Of a stretch of DNA of 6,506 bases, positions 1-6,003 are shown piece by piece. The stretch comes from Alphaproteobacteria bacterium (GTDB taxonomy: Bacteria > Pseudomonadota > Alphaproteobacteria > 16-39-46): contig CANMHY010000049.1 of assembly GCA_947497675.1 (NCBI GenBank), forward strand, positions 1 to 6,506, read 5' to 3'. Positions within the stretch are counted from its first letter, which is position 1. Each line of letters opens with the position of its first letter. The position numbers and the translations under genes are program-made. The notes under the pieces were generated by a model that saw nothing but the letters and a program-made list of their open reading frames with translations, was not told the DNA's origin and ran no database searches.

Positions 1-1164
1 CTCTTGGATTGTGCCAGCACCATCTATCCAAAATCTCTGATATTGGGGGCAGGCAATGCCTTGTTCTTTTGAGACTTTATCGGCGCATCCCTCATATCTC
101 TTTCGAATAGGATAATGCTCATTGGAATCTGAACACGGCTCTTCCTTAATAACCTTTCCATTTTTACGCGTGAGGGAACGTGTTTGAATCATCACCAGTT
201 CTTGAATCTCATCAATTCGGGGACTGCATCCTTCCTTTAAAATTTCAACATCAATGGTGTCAGATGGAGAGGGCTTTTCGAGGGATTTTTCTTTCTTTGG
301 CTCTTTAGAATCTATTTTTAAAGGTATAAACTCCTGCCCCTGCCGTTTTCGGGAACTTGGATGAAAGGCTCTTTGGCCTTGAGGATCAGAGTTTCCACTT
401 TCTTGTCGATCGCTTTGTTGGTCTTTGGCGTGTTGTTCCTCTTTTTCTGTGTCCTTATCTTTGGTTTGGGATGTGCTTTGTACTTGCGCATCAGAGTTTC
501 TGCTGAGACCTTCTCTTACGGATTTCTTTTCGTCATGTTGATCGAATGTTGAGTCGTTCTCTTGTGAGTTTTGTATTTTAAGGACTCTTTCCTTTTTTTT
601 AAGTGTTTGAGAGGAGTCCAAATTCTGACGTTGAATTTCTAAGAAATGATCACCTTGAACTTTGAGAGCCTTTAGATCTCCTTTCAATTTTAATTTTGTG
701 AGCTTTGGCAAAATAGAACTTTTATATCGAAAGATGGACTCTACTTTGGCTAATACCAGCTCTTTTTTAACCTCTTTTTTTGTCTCAACGCCCATCTCCG
801 TCCAAACGACTTGAACTACTTCTTGCGGAGAATTCCCAAACTTTTTAAATTTTCCAAAAAGCAATACCGGACCTTTTTTCTTTTCCTCTTTCTTCTCTCC
901 TTTCTTTTCCTGGGATTTTTCCATCTTCTTTTCTGTTAGATGTTTTTTTGAGTGTTGATCTAATAAAAATGGACCTATATCCCCCATAATACTGCCATTT
1001 TCAGTTCCTAAATAGGTATCTCCAAGGGTCATCACAGAGCCTGTCTCCAAACTGACAGGTTTGTCCTTTTCTGGCACTCCCGGACTCCCTTCTATTTTGG
1101 AAAACACTAAAATCAGCACTCCCAAACACAAGATTCCATATTTACTTAAAAGCTTTTGGATCAT
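1..1164 (-). CDS. Unrecognised exported/anchored protein with charged linker and Cys-rich C-terminal region; partial, runs off left edge
   Basis: An open frame of 388 codons with no stop runs from an ATG at 1164 to the left edge, so the C terminus is missing. The ATG follows the virB10 stop directly (TAAATG), which suggests translational coupling; I see only a weak Shine-Dalgarno (AGAAAGA). Residues 10-22 (GILCLGVLILVFS) form a signal peptide or single membrane anchor. Residues 79-98 are almost all Lys and Glu. Residues 110-190 look helical and Lys-rich, and residues 195-300 are a polar, Gln/Ser/Lys/Glu-rich, probably disordered linker. From about 300 the composition changes: Cys at 313, 344, 360 and 372, with motifs YPIRKRYEGCADKV and CPQYQRFWIDGAG, typical of a disulfide-bonded periplasmic or surface domain. 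The position is that of virB11, but there is no Walker A motif and it is not an ATPase in the visible part. I do not recognise the family. Inference: an envelope component of this secretion apparatus, perhaps an adhesin or mating-pair factor. Confidence 0.85.
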   Translation of the reverse strand, partial: MIQKLLSKYGILCLGVLILVFSKIEGSPGVPEKDKPVSLETGSVMTLGDTYLGTENGSIMGDIGPFLLDQHSKKHLTEKKMEKSQEKKGEKKEEKKKGPVLLFGKFKKFGNSPQEVVQVVWTEMGVETKKEVKKELVLAKVESIFRYKSSILPKLTKLKLKGDLKALKVQGDHFLEIQRQNLDSSQTLKKKERVLKIQNSQENDSTFDQHDEKKSVREGLSRNSDAQVQSTSQTKDKDTEKEEQHAKDQQSDRQESGNSDPQGQRAFHPSSRKRQGQEFIPLKIDSKEPKKEKSLEKPSPSDTIDVEILKEGCSPRIDEIQELVMIQTRSLTRKNGKVIKEEPCSDSNEHYPIRKRYEGCADKVSKEQGIACPQYQRFWIDGAGTIQE

Positions 1165-2349
1165 TTAACTTGTCTTTCTAAAAACGGTTTTATTGAATTC
1201 TTCTCCATCCTCTTGAGGATCTTCATCGTCTTGAACTTCTTCAATTTCCTCAGGCTCCCTCAACCAAATATCCGTCATGGGAATAATTTGAAGCCTGGAC
1301 CCTGCAGCAACCGTCATGACAGGTGCAAGGTCTACATTTTGCTCAAGCATCTGGGCTGTAATCTGCCCAAGATTAACACTCAAATTACTTGCTGATTGAT
1401 GAACAGCCGAATTCATTCCCGTATTCGCTCCTGCCGCCGTAAGCGCCGAAATCCCCGCTACAATAAAGGCAGATCCATACTTTTCCCACATGCGGTTATC
1501 CACCTTTCCAATGGCCCCCGTTCGTGCCATTTGATCAGCTGCATACGCATTTGTGAGGAGGACACTTGCACCATCTGGACGTATGGCACGTCCGCAAACA
1601 GCAGAAAGACGGGTATCTCCTTCTTTTGCTAAGCATTCATACGTACAAATGATCCGCGTTCCTTTGGGAAGAATCACCCCCCGCCCTTCATTAGCAAAGA
1701 CATGTTCGTCTACAATGCCAATAAAGCGGCCCGGAAGCTGGCTGTTAATACTATTCTCAAGAACAACGGGAATATACCGATCTGCAGTAATAACTCGGGA
1801 CCCCTCCACGGGAAAGCTTGAGACGTCTTCTTTAATCCCCTTAAGATGGGTTTTGTAGTCTTTATCACGCGCGTTGAGACGCATTTTATGTTTTGTGCTG
1901 AGACTCTTTCTGATGCTTGTCGTCTTTCGTCTTAAAAGGCTCTCGTATCTTTTGCTTTGAGCATCCTTGGATTTAAAAAGATAGAGAACTTCTGAAGGCT
2001 CTTTAAATAGAGTGTCATCATAAAGGTCCTCTTGTCCCCCCTCTTCCTCTATTTCTTCTATGGAATCAGTAATCTCTTGTTTTGGAGTTTCTAAGACAGG
2101 AGGGGGCCTTAAAACGAACGAATGGAGAAACTCTGAAATCTTCGGCTCTATGTCTAAGCGGTTAAGTGCTGTCTTTTTTCCTGCAGATAAAGGGGTTTGA
2201 GGCAAGATTTTTTGAGCTCTGCCTTTGGGGCCTTCATCTTCCCAGCATCCACTTAATAAAAAGCACGGCAAGATGACCTCTAAAACAAGAGAAGAAATGC
2301 GCTTCAAACACGATACGGAAGGGTAAAAAAGTCCAGGATTTTTCCGCAT
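1165..2349 (-). CDS. virB10: VirB10/TrbI-family core-complex protein, with lipobox-like N terminus
   Basis: VirB10 normally spans the envelope, anchored in the inner membrane and forming the outer-membrane channel cap with VirB7 and VirB9. The 394-residue length is normal for the family. The C-terminal beta-barrel domain (about 190-362) is clear: YIPVVLENSINSQLPGRFIG (192-211), VILPKGTRI (225-233), AIRPDG (255-260), then GAIGKVDNRMWEKYG and a hydrophobic Ala/Gly-rich segment (about 292-310) where the channel-forming antenna lies, closing with VAAGSRLQIIPMTDIWL. The start at 2349 has AAGGGA six bases upstream, two bases after the virB9 stop. The N terminus is odd: residues 18-36 are hydrophobic and end in a perfect lipobox, LSGC (32-35), and the usual long Pro-rich stretch is missing, replaced by an acidic segment (96-112) and a basic segment (127-171). 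Extra cysteines lie at 235, 239 and 252, and the last 30 residues are strongly acidic. Family assignment is firm; lipidation is inference. Confidence 0.95.
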   Translation of the reverse strand: MRKNPGLFYPSVSCLKRISSLVLEVILPCFLLSGCWEDEGPKGRAQKILPQTPLSAGKKTALNRLDIEPKISEFLHSFVLRPPPVLETPKQEITDSIEEIEEEGGQEDLYDDTLFKEPSEVLYLFKSKDAQSKRYESLLRRKTTSIRKSLSTKHKMRLNARDKDYKTHLKGIKEDVSSFPVEGSRVITADRYIPVVLENSINSQLPGRFIGIVDEHVFANEGRGVILPKGTRIICTYECLAKEGDTRLSAVCGRAIRPDGASVLLTNAYAADQMARTGAIGKVDNRMWEKYGSAFIVAGISALTAAGANTGMNSAVHQSASNLSVNLGQITAQMLEQNVDLAPVMTVAAGSRLQIIPMTDIWLREPEEIEEVQDDEDPQEDGEEFNKTVFRKTS

Positions 2350-2351
2350 TC

Positions 2352-3281
2352 TTATTCCCTTATTGGCATAATGCAGACAACTTTTTGTCCGCTCTTAAGA
2401 GTTAAAGGCGGAGTCCCATGGACAATGATTTTTGAGTCTTTAATGCGGGTGTTAACCGGAGTATCAACACCATCAACAACTCGGTAAGCAGCAGGAAGCG
2501 TTATGGAATCCCACGTGTGTTCATAGTCGAGCCAGGTCCAAATCCCATCCGAGTAAACTTTTTGAGGAGCAATTGCAATGGATTCCAGGTCTTTTGCTGA
2601 CATTTCAAAGGAAAAAGTGACGTTTTCTGATGCAAATGGAATTTCTTTGATGTAGTCTGCGTCCGTGATGTGAAAGTTATTCATCATTTTTCCCAAACTC
2701 AGGCCTTTCTCATTTTTTGTGAGAAGGGTCTTTTTTTTGGGGAAACTTCCTTGAACATGAACCAGAATATCGGGCAGGCTTTTACTATGAACGCCTTCAG
2801 CTCTTATATAAAAGGCATACACGTTCCCGCTCTGCCCAATAATTGTTAACGTCGTGTCACACCCCTCTCCTCTTGGCATGATTCCTACAATGTTTTTTGT
2901 TTTTTTCTCCGCCAAAAAAGCATCGTTGTCTCCGAGAGAAATATCAAGAATCTCTTCCCAATCGGGCAGAATAATGCTTGTCGTTGTAAAGGTTCGTGTC
3001 TTTAAACGGATAACATGCGTTGGATCAAAATTGACACTGTAAACCCCAGCATTAGGTTCTGCCCCGTTCCAAGCTTCTTGAATTTGCCCAAGAGGGATAC
3101 TTTCGGGCCTCTCTAACATGCCATAATTCCCATTTTGTTGGCTGTCCACTTGCTCCGCAACATGAAGCGCAACATGCTCTGGCAGCTCTGCCCTCAGACT
3201 TTCACAAAATCCAAACATGGCGGTTATAACCGGTAGAAAAATCTTAATACTTTGAGTATATTTAAGGCGCGGACTTGTCAT
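2352..3281 (-). CDS. virB9: VirB9/TrbG-family outer-membrane core-complex protein
   Basis: VirB9 is a periplasmic subunit that joins VirB7 and VirB10 in the outer-membrane ring of type IV secretion systems. The 309-residue product begins with a signal peptide, hydrophobic about 12-25 with likely cleavage at LRA-E (31/32). The N-terminal domain (about 77-178) shows the family pattern: GVYSVNFDPTHVIRLKTRTF, then ILPDWEEILDISLGD and a beta-strand stretch TTLTIIGQSGNVYAFYIRAEG. The C-terminal domain (about 222-309) has PQKVYSDGIWTWLDY, LPAAYRVVDG and the NTRIKDSKIIVHG strand pair, matching the VirB9 fold that binds VirB7. Cys303 lies in this domain and Cys141 in the first. The ATG at 3281 overlaps the virB8 stop as ATGA and has a perfect AGGAGG (3294-3289) seven bases upstream, so the start is well supported. 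Length is slightly above the usual 260-300. Confidence 0.94.
   Translation of the reverse strand: MTSPRLKYTQSIKIFLPVITAMFGFCESLRAELPEHVALHVAEQVDSQQNGNYGMLERPESIPLGQIQEAWNGAEPNAGVYSVNFDPTHVIRLKTRTFTTTSIILPDWEEILDISLGDNDAFLAEKKTKNIVGIMPRGEGCDTTLTIIGQSGNVYAFYIRAEGVHSKSLPDILVHVQGSFPKKKTLLTKNEKGLSLGKMMNNFHITDADYIKEIPFASENVTFSFEMSAKDLESIAIAPQKVYSDGIWTWLDYEHTWDSITLPAAYRVVDGVDTPVNTRIKDSKIIVHGTPPLTLKSGQKVVCIMPIRE
2356..2361 (-). promoter_or_regulatory. Ribosome binding site of virB10
   Basis: AAGGGA on the minus strand lies within the last codons of virB9, six bases before the virB10 ATG at 2349. It supports a start that includes the hydrophobic lipobox segment rather than a later one. Confidence 0.65.
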
Positions 3282-4150
3282 GACCCCCCCTCCTCTTCAT
3301 TTTTCTGTGAGACGCCATAACTGACGACCACAAACCCCACAGGATTCATATGACGATCCTCAAACCGGACCTCTGCAGGCTCGTATTGAATGGTCAATGT
3401 AGAAATCCACCGTGTTCGGTTAATCTCAATGCCGTCTTGATAATCTGTACTTTGCCATTCAACTTGCAGAATGCGGGGATTTTTAGAAAGAGTTGAAAGG
3501 GAACTCATAGAAAGACTGCGCGTCACGTTATCTCGCTGCCTTTTTTCATAAATTCCGCTCCCTTGTTTATTCATCATGTTTTTAAACGTCTCAAAAACAG
3601 ACGAAGAGCTCAGCCAATAAACCCTCTCCCACCTCTCGGTCTCTGTCTGAAAGTCAATGGTTTCTCGCATTTTAACGTAATCGCGTGCAAGACTTTCTGT
3701 CATCACATCAAATCCTTGTGTTTCAGCCTCGAAAGGTTCAATGCGTACAACCTGATCTGATTTTGGACTGATAGTTAAAAGAAGGGGTTCTACCCGTTTT
3801 AGAGGAAAGAGATTTAGAAACAGAACCGCAAAAATAATATTCACCAGAATCGAGCTCAAAAACCCAAACCCTAAAATCCTTGAAACCCACGCAAAAGAAC
3901 GGTACGAATGCCCTGTTTCTATCAACCGTCCTTGTGTTAAAAGAGGAGAAGAGTCACACGACGTTTGAGGATCCGAGAGTCTCTTAAATGTCTTAAAAAC
4001 GTTGATCTTTAAGAGAATGAGCCAGGCCCAGGATGTATTATCCAATCTTTTTTCCAATCTTTGGGCCGATCTTTGGGATGACTTTTTGGACAATCCTGAA
4101 GAAGGAGTTTGAGATAAATTTAAGAGGGGAAAGTTCACCGGAGACTTCAT
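3278..4150 (-). CDS. virB8: VirB8-family inner-membrane assembly protein, long N-terminal tail
   Basis: VirB8 is a bitopic inner-membrane protein whose periplasmic domain helps nucleate T4SS assembly. I place the start at the ATG at 4150, which overlaps the stop of the upstream lipoprotein gene as TAATG, giving 290 residues; an in-frame ATG at 4195 would add 15 residues but lies within that gene. One membrane helix is evident at about 92-115, followed by FPLKRVEP (115-122), the family's usual exit from the membrane. The periplasmic domain (about 125-280) has helical segments (147-193), the WQSTDYQDGIEINRTRW strand region and the hallmark NPVGFVVVSYGV (269-280). The cytoplasmic tail of about 90 residues is longer than the roughly 40 usual in VirB8. 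It is basic (20-36) and has a Trp-rich hydrophobic stretch WAWLILLKINVFKTF (41-55) that may lie on the membrane. The 3' end carries seven consecutive G bases next to the virB9 ribosome binding site. Confidence 0.93.
   Translation of the reverse strand: MKSPVNFPLLNLSQTPSSGLSKKSSQRSAQRLEKRLDNTSWAWLILLKINVFKTFKRLSDPQTSCDSSPLLTQGRLIETGHSYRSFAWVSRILGFGFLSSILVNIIFAVLFLNLFPLKRVEPLLLTISPKSDQVVRIEPFEAETQGFDVMTESLARDYVKMRETIDFQTETERWERVYWLSSSSVFETFKNMMNKQGSGIYEKRQRDNVTRSLSMSSLSTLSKNPRILQVEWQSTDYQDGIEINRTRWISTLTIQYEPAEVRFEDRHMNPVGFVVVSYGVSQKNEEEGGS
3289..3294 (-). promoter_or_regulatory. Ribosome binding site of virB9 inside the virB8 3' end
   Basis: A perfect AGGAGG on the minus strand sits seven bases before the virB9 ATG at 3281 and encodes part of the EEEGG tail of VirB8. 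A run of seven G bases (3290-3284) overlaps its last two bases and fills most of the spacer. It is the strongest Shine-Dalgarno in the window. Confidence 0.75.
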
Positions 4151-4311
4151 TAAATACGTACCCCGTTTCGATAAAATACTTTCCCGCATGGGCACGCAGA
4201 CGTCTTAAGGGCATCCATATCATACCCAATCCCGCGCGGGGTTTCATCAAGAGAAGAGCATCCAGAGACACCTAAACTCGCCAGAAAAATTAAAATCAAC
4301 GTGCGTTTCAT
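4150..4311 (-). CDS. virB7: Small VirB7-like lipoprotein (53 residues)
   Basis: VirB7 proteins are short lipoproteins that anchor the VirB9/VirB10 ring to the outer membrane. This frame encodes MKRTLILIFLASLGVSGC followed by a 35-residue mature part: a basic start, a hydrophobic core and a clean lipobox, VSGC, with the lipidated Cys at 18 followed by Ser, favouring the outer membrane. Its size and its position directly before virB8 and virB9 match virB7. The ATG at 4311 overlaps the preceding stop (ATGA); AAGGGA lies eight bases upstream. Its TAA overlaps the virB8 ATG (TAATG). Being coupled at both ends is strong support for a real gene. The mature part has two more cysteines, C40 and C42 (ACPCGKVFYRNG). 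Agrobacterium VirB7 forms a disulfide with VirB9, so a bond with Cys303 of this VirB9 is conceivable. Assignment rests on lipobox, size and order rather than on sequence similarity. Confidence 0.87.
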   Translation of the reverse strand: MKRTLILIFLASLGVSGCSSLDETPRGIGYDMDALKTSACPCGKVFYRNGVRI

Positions 4312-4910
4312 CCCCAAAATCCCTTATTTTTTATTTTTAGTTTTGAGGTAACTTTTAAAGGTCCAGAAGCTGTCTTTTGGTCGTCCATCACTTCCATGCC
4401 ATTTTTATAAGGCACCACAACTAAAAACTCTTCCTGTCCTAAGATAATGCTTAACTTTAGAATAAGATCTCCTTTTTTATTAACGTCCAATTTAGGTTGA
4501 ACATAAAGGGCGTCTCCATTAAGGCTCCCCTTTGCCTCACAAGGATACTCAGGGCTAAAGCGTTTGTTTTCGTTTGTGGTCGCAATTATATTAAAAGAGG
4601 CTACATTCCCTTTTGCTTGAATCGAAACGTCAAGTGTATAATCATCCGGATTGATGTAGGACTTCTCAAATTTTAAGAGATCTTGTTCTAAGAATTCTTT
4701 TTCTTTTGGATTTTGGGCATGGCTTATTTTTTCCTTAAGCATCTGATGGACGTGCTTAATCTCCTCAGGTTTCATGCTTGAGATAAACATCGAAACCCCC
4801 TGAACTTGGGTCAAACAACTCCCTCCTATTGCGCTCCATGCTATACTCCCTATTATCCCAATGCGGGCGGCGCTATAAAGAGAAGATCTTAATTTTAAAG
4901 TTTTTTTCAT
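4308..4910 (-). CDS. Exported protein of unknown function in the virB operon
   Basis: I do not recognise this 200-residue protein. I choose the ATG at 4910 because AAAGGA (4922-4917) is six bases upstream of it; the in-frame ATG at 4916 would touch that Shine-Dalgarno and adds only Met-Lys. Residues 1-38 look like a signal peptide: basic MKKTLKLR, hydrophobic about 17-30, with possible cleavage near VQG-V (38/39). IGGSC (28-32) resembles a lipobox, but Gly at -3 makes lipidation unlikely. Residues 47-84 are a charged helical segment (EEIKHVHQMLKEKI and onward). Residues 92-195 alternate polar and hydrophobic positions like a beta-sandwich (LDVSIQAKG, LILKLSIIL, EEFLVVVPY, LKVTSKLKIKNK). The only cysteines are C32 and C124. 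It has no membrane helices after the signal peptide, so it is not a VirB2 pilin or VirB3. Its stop overlaps the virB7 ATG, tying it to the core complex. Inference: periplasmic accessory subunit. Confidence 0.88.
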   Translation of the reverse strand: MKKTLKLRSSLYSAARIGIIGSIAWSAIGGSCLTQVQGVSMFISSMKPEEIKHVHQMLKEKISHAQNPKEKEFLEQDLLKFEKSYINPDDYTLDVSIQAKGNVASFNIIATTNENKRFSPEYPCEAKGSLNGDALYVQPKLDVNKKGDLILKLSIILGQEEFLVVVPYKNGMEVMDDQKTASGPLKVTSKLKIKNKGFWG

Positions 4911-4939
4911 TTTCATTCCTTTCTAATTTTAAAGTTTTT
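4890..4939. repeat. 16-bp direct repeat flanking the start of the unknown exported gene
   Basis: TAATTTTAAAGTTTTT (plus strand) occurs at 4890-4905 and again at 4924-4939, a 34-bp period. One copy encodes the first Lys/Leu codons of the exported protein and the other lies just upstream of its ribosome binding site. It looks like the remnant of a small local duplication; the low complexity means chance is also possible. Confidence 0.6.
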
Positions 4940-4992
4940 AACCTACCGATTTTTAGTAAAATTCCATTGAGGAAAATATTCTTCAATTCACA
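4911..4992 (-). other. Only intergenic gap of the operon
   Basis: These 82 AT-rich bases separate virB6 from the unknown exported gene. They hold the AAAGGA ribosome binding site and one copy of a 16-bp direct repeat. Just after the virB6 stop there is an imperfect inverted repeat (4967-4986, eight-base arms, four-base loop, one mismatch in the transcript) without a following T run, so it is not a convincing intrinsic terminator. A TTGAAG at 4986-4981 resembles a -35 box but no good -10 follows at 16-18 bases. I infer read-through from virB6. Confidence 0.5.
4917..4922 (-). promoter_or_regulatory. Ribosome binding site deciding the start of the unknown exported gene
   Basis: AAAGGA on the minus strand lies six bases before the ATG at 4910 and directly abuts the ATG at 4916. 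It therefore favours the downstream ATG. Because this is the only gene in the window not overlapping its upstream neighbour, it needs this independent site. Confidence 0.7.
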
Positions 4993-6003
4993 TCATCGAG
5001 ATCTCACTTTCTGTGCTGTCCACACGGCGCCTTTCCCCAATAGCTTTCCACCTCCCCTTACCATTTGAGAACCCATGCGTTTTGATTGTGCATACATCCC
5101 TGCCCCCGCAGCCGTCACAGCTGCAGCAGGTCCAGGTCCTCCCATAGATCCTGCAAGAGACGCCGCAAAGGTAGAGGCTTTTAAATGGAAAAAGACAGAG
5201 ACAAAACCCAAAATAAAGATGGCCCAATATCTTTTAGAAAATACAAACTCTGAAATCTCTCGATGAGCGCCTTCCAGATTTACTGGAATTAGAGGTCCAA
5301 ATTTATGAAACACAGCAATCGTAAAGCCCATGGCAATACAAGCAAAAATTAAAGTTAATGCTCCGGTAAGAGCAATCCGGCCGGCACTTATCGTAAAGAC
5401 ACGGGAAACCTCAAACACAAGGCAAATCAAGAGAAGCGGCATAATGGCGGTCACAACCAAGACTGAAAATACAAATTCCAACATAAATGCGAGAAAAATA
5501 CAGATCACAAAAATATAAGGCGCCATCAAAATAACAGCTCCAATCATAGGTTTGATGGTTAAAGTGTACCAATTTCCTTCATTCATCAGAATATTCCACA
5601 CCTGAAAGACACTGCTGTTGAGAGCATCATCAACGGTTTTAATGACGCCTTCAAAGGTGGGATCGTTCAGAGAAGATTTTCCAAGGGTTATTATTTTTTG
5701 GGCAATCGCAGAAACTAAATTCAAAAAAGGGCCATGAATATAGTCCCAAAAGAAACTTGCTCCGTGGAGGATGCTTCCCACAAAAACAAAAAGACAGAGA
5801 GACTTTATAAAACCTGCTGCCTCAAACTCCCCTTGTATCAAAACTTTAAAGACAAGCTGCCACGCGAACCAAAGGCCCACAGCCGCATTAAACAAAATAA
5901 GCGCAGGCGACAAAAGCGCATGAAAGATATCGGTGCCATACTGCATCCCAAATTCATAGAATGTGGTAAACATCTCGCAGGTATAACATCTATTATCAGG
6001 CAT
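4993..6003 (-). CDS. virB6: VirB6/TrbL-family polytopic inner-membrane protein
   Basis: VirB6 is the polytopic inner-membrane component of the T4SS and takes part in substrate passage. The 336-residue product, within the usual 290-340, has hydrophobic segments at about 31-55, 66-86, 153-172, 174-198, 207-232 and 258-275, with a soluble loop (about 87-150) after the second one as in the family. The C terminus ends in an Ala/Gly-rich stretch (SMGGPGPAAAVTAAGAG, 286-302) and a basic cytoplasmic tail, again typical of TrbL/VirB6. I choose the ATG at 6003: AAGG lies five bases upstream and it overlaps the preceding gene's stop by 8 nt. An in-frame ATG at 6021 would add six residues and has no good ribosome binding site. 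The N terminus has a CxxC pair (CYTC, 6-9). The family is assigned from topology, the C-terminal composition and gene order. Confidence 0.9.
   Translation of the reverse strand: MPDNRCYTCEMFTTFYEFGMQYGTDIFHALLSPALILFNAAVGLWFAWQLVFKVLIQGEFEAAGFIKSLCLFVFVGSILHGASFFWDYIHGPFLNLVSAIAQKIITLGKSSLNDPTFEGVIKTVDDALNSSVFQVWNILMNEGNWYTLTIKPMIGAVILMAPYIFVICIFLAFMLEFVFSVLVVTAIMPLLLICLVFEVSRVFTISAGRIALTGALTLIFACIAMGFTIAVFHKFGPLIPVNLEGAHREISEFVFSKRYWAIFILGFVSVFFHLKASTFAASLAGSMGGPGPAAAVTAAGAGMYAQSKRMGSQMVRGGGKLLGKGAVWTAQKVRSR

Noticed and set aside
361..552. A plus-strand hydrophobic 63-codon frame
   Set aside because: It is antisense to the Gln/Lys/Asp-rich linker of the post-virB10 ORF; reverse complements of such codons read as Leu/Phe/Val, which explains the apparent membrane protein.
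4231..4240. Perfect palindrome CCCGCGCGGG
   Set aside because: It is short, unique in the window and inside the virB7-like gene; there is no reason to call it an operator or recombination site.
4038..4271. A 77-codon minus-strand frame overlapping the virB7-like gene and the start of virB8
   Set aside because: It has no export signal or good ribosome binding site, and the two overlapping frames have a lipobox, VirB8 hallmarks and coupled start/stop junctions.
4967..4986. Possible terminator after virB6
   Set aside because: The arms are AT-rich, have a mismatch in the transcribed strand and are not followed by a T run on the minus strand.
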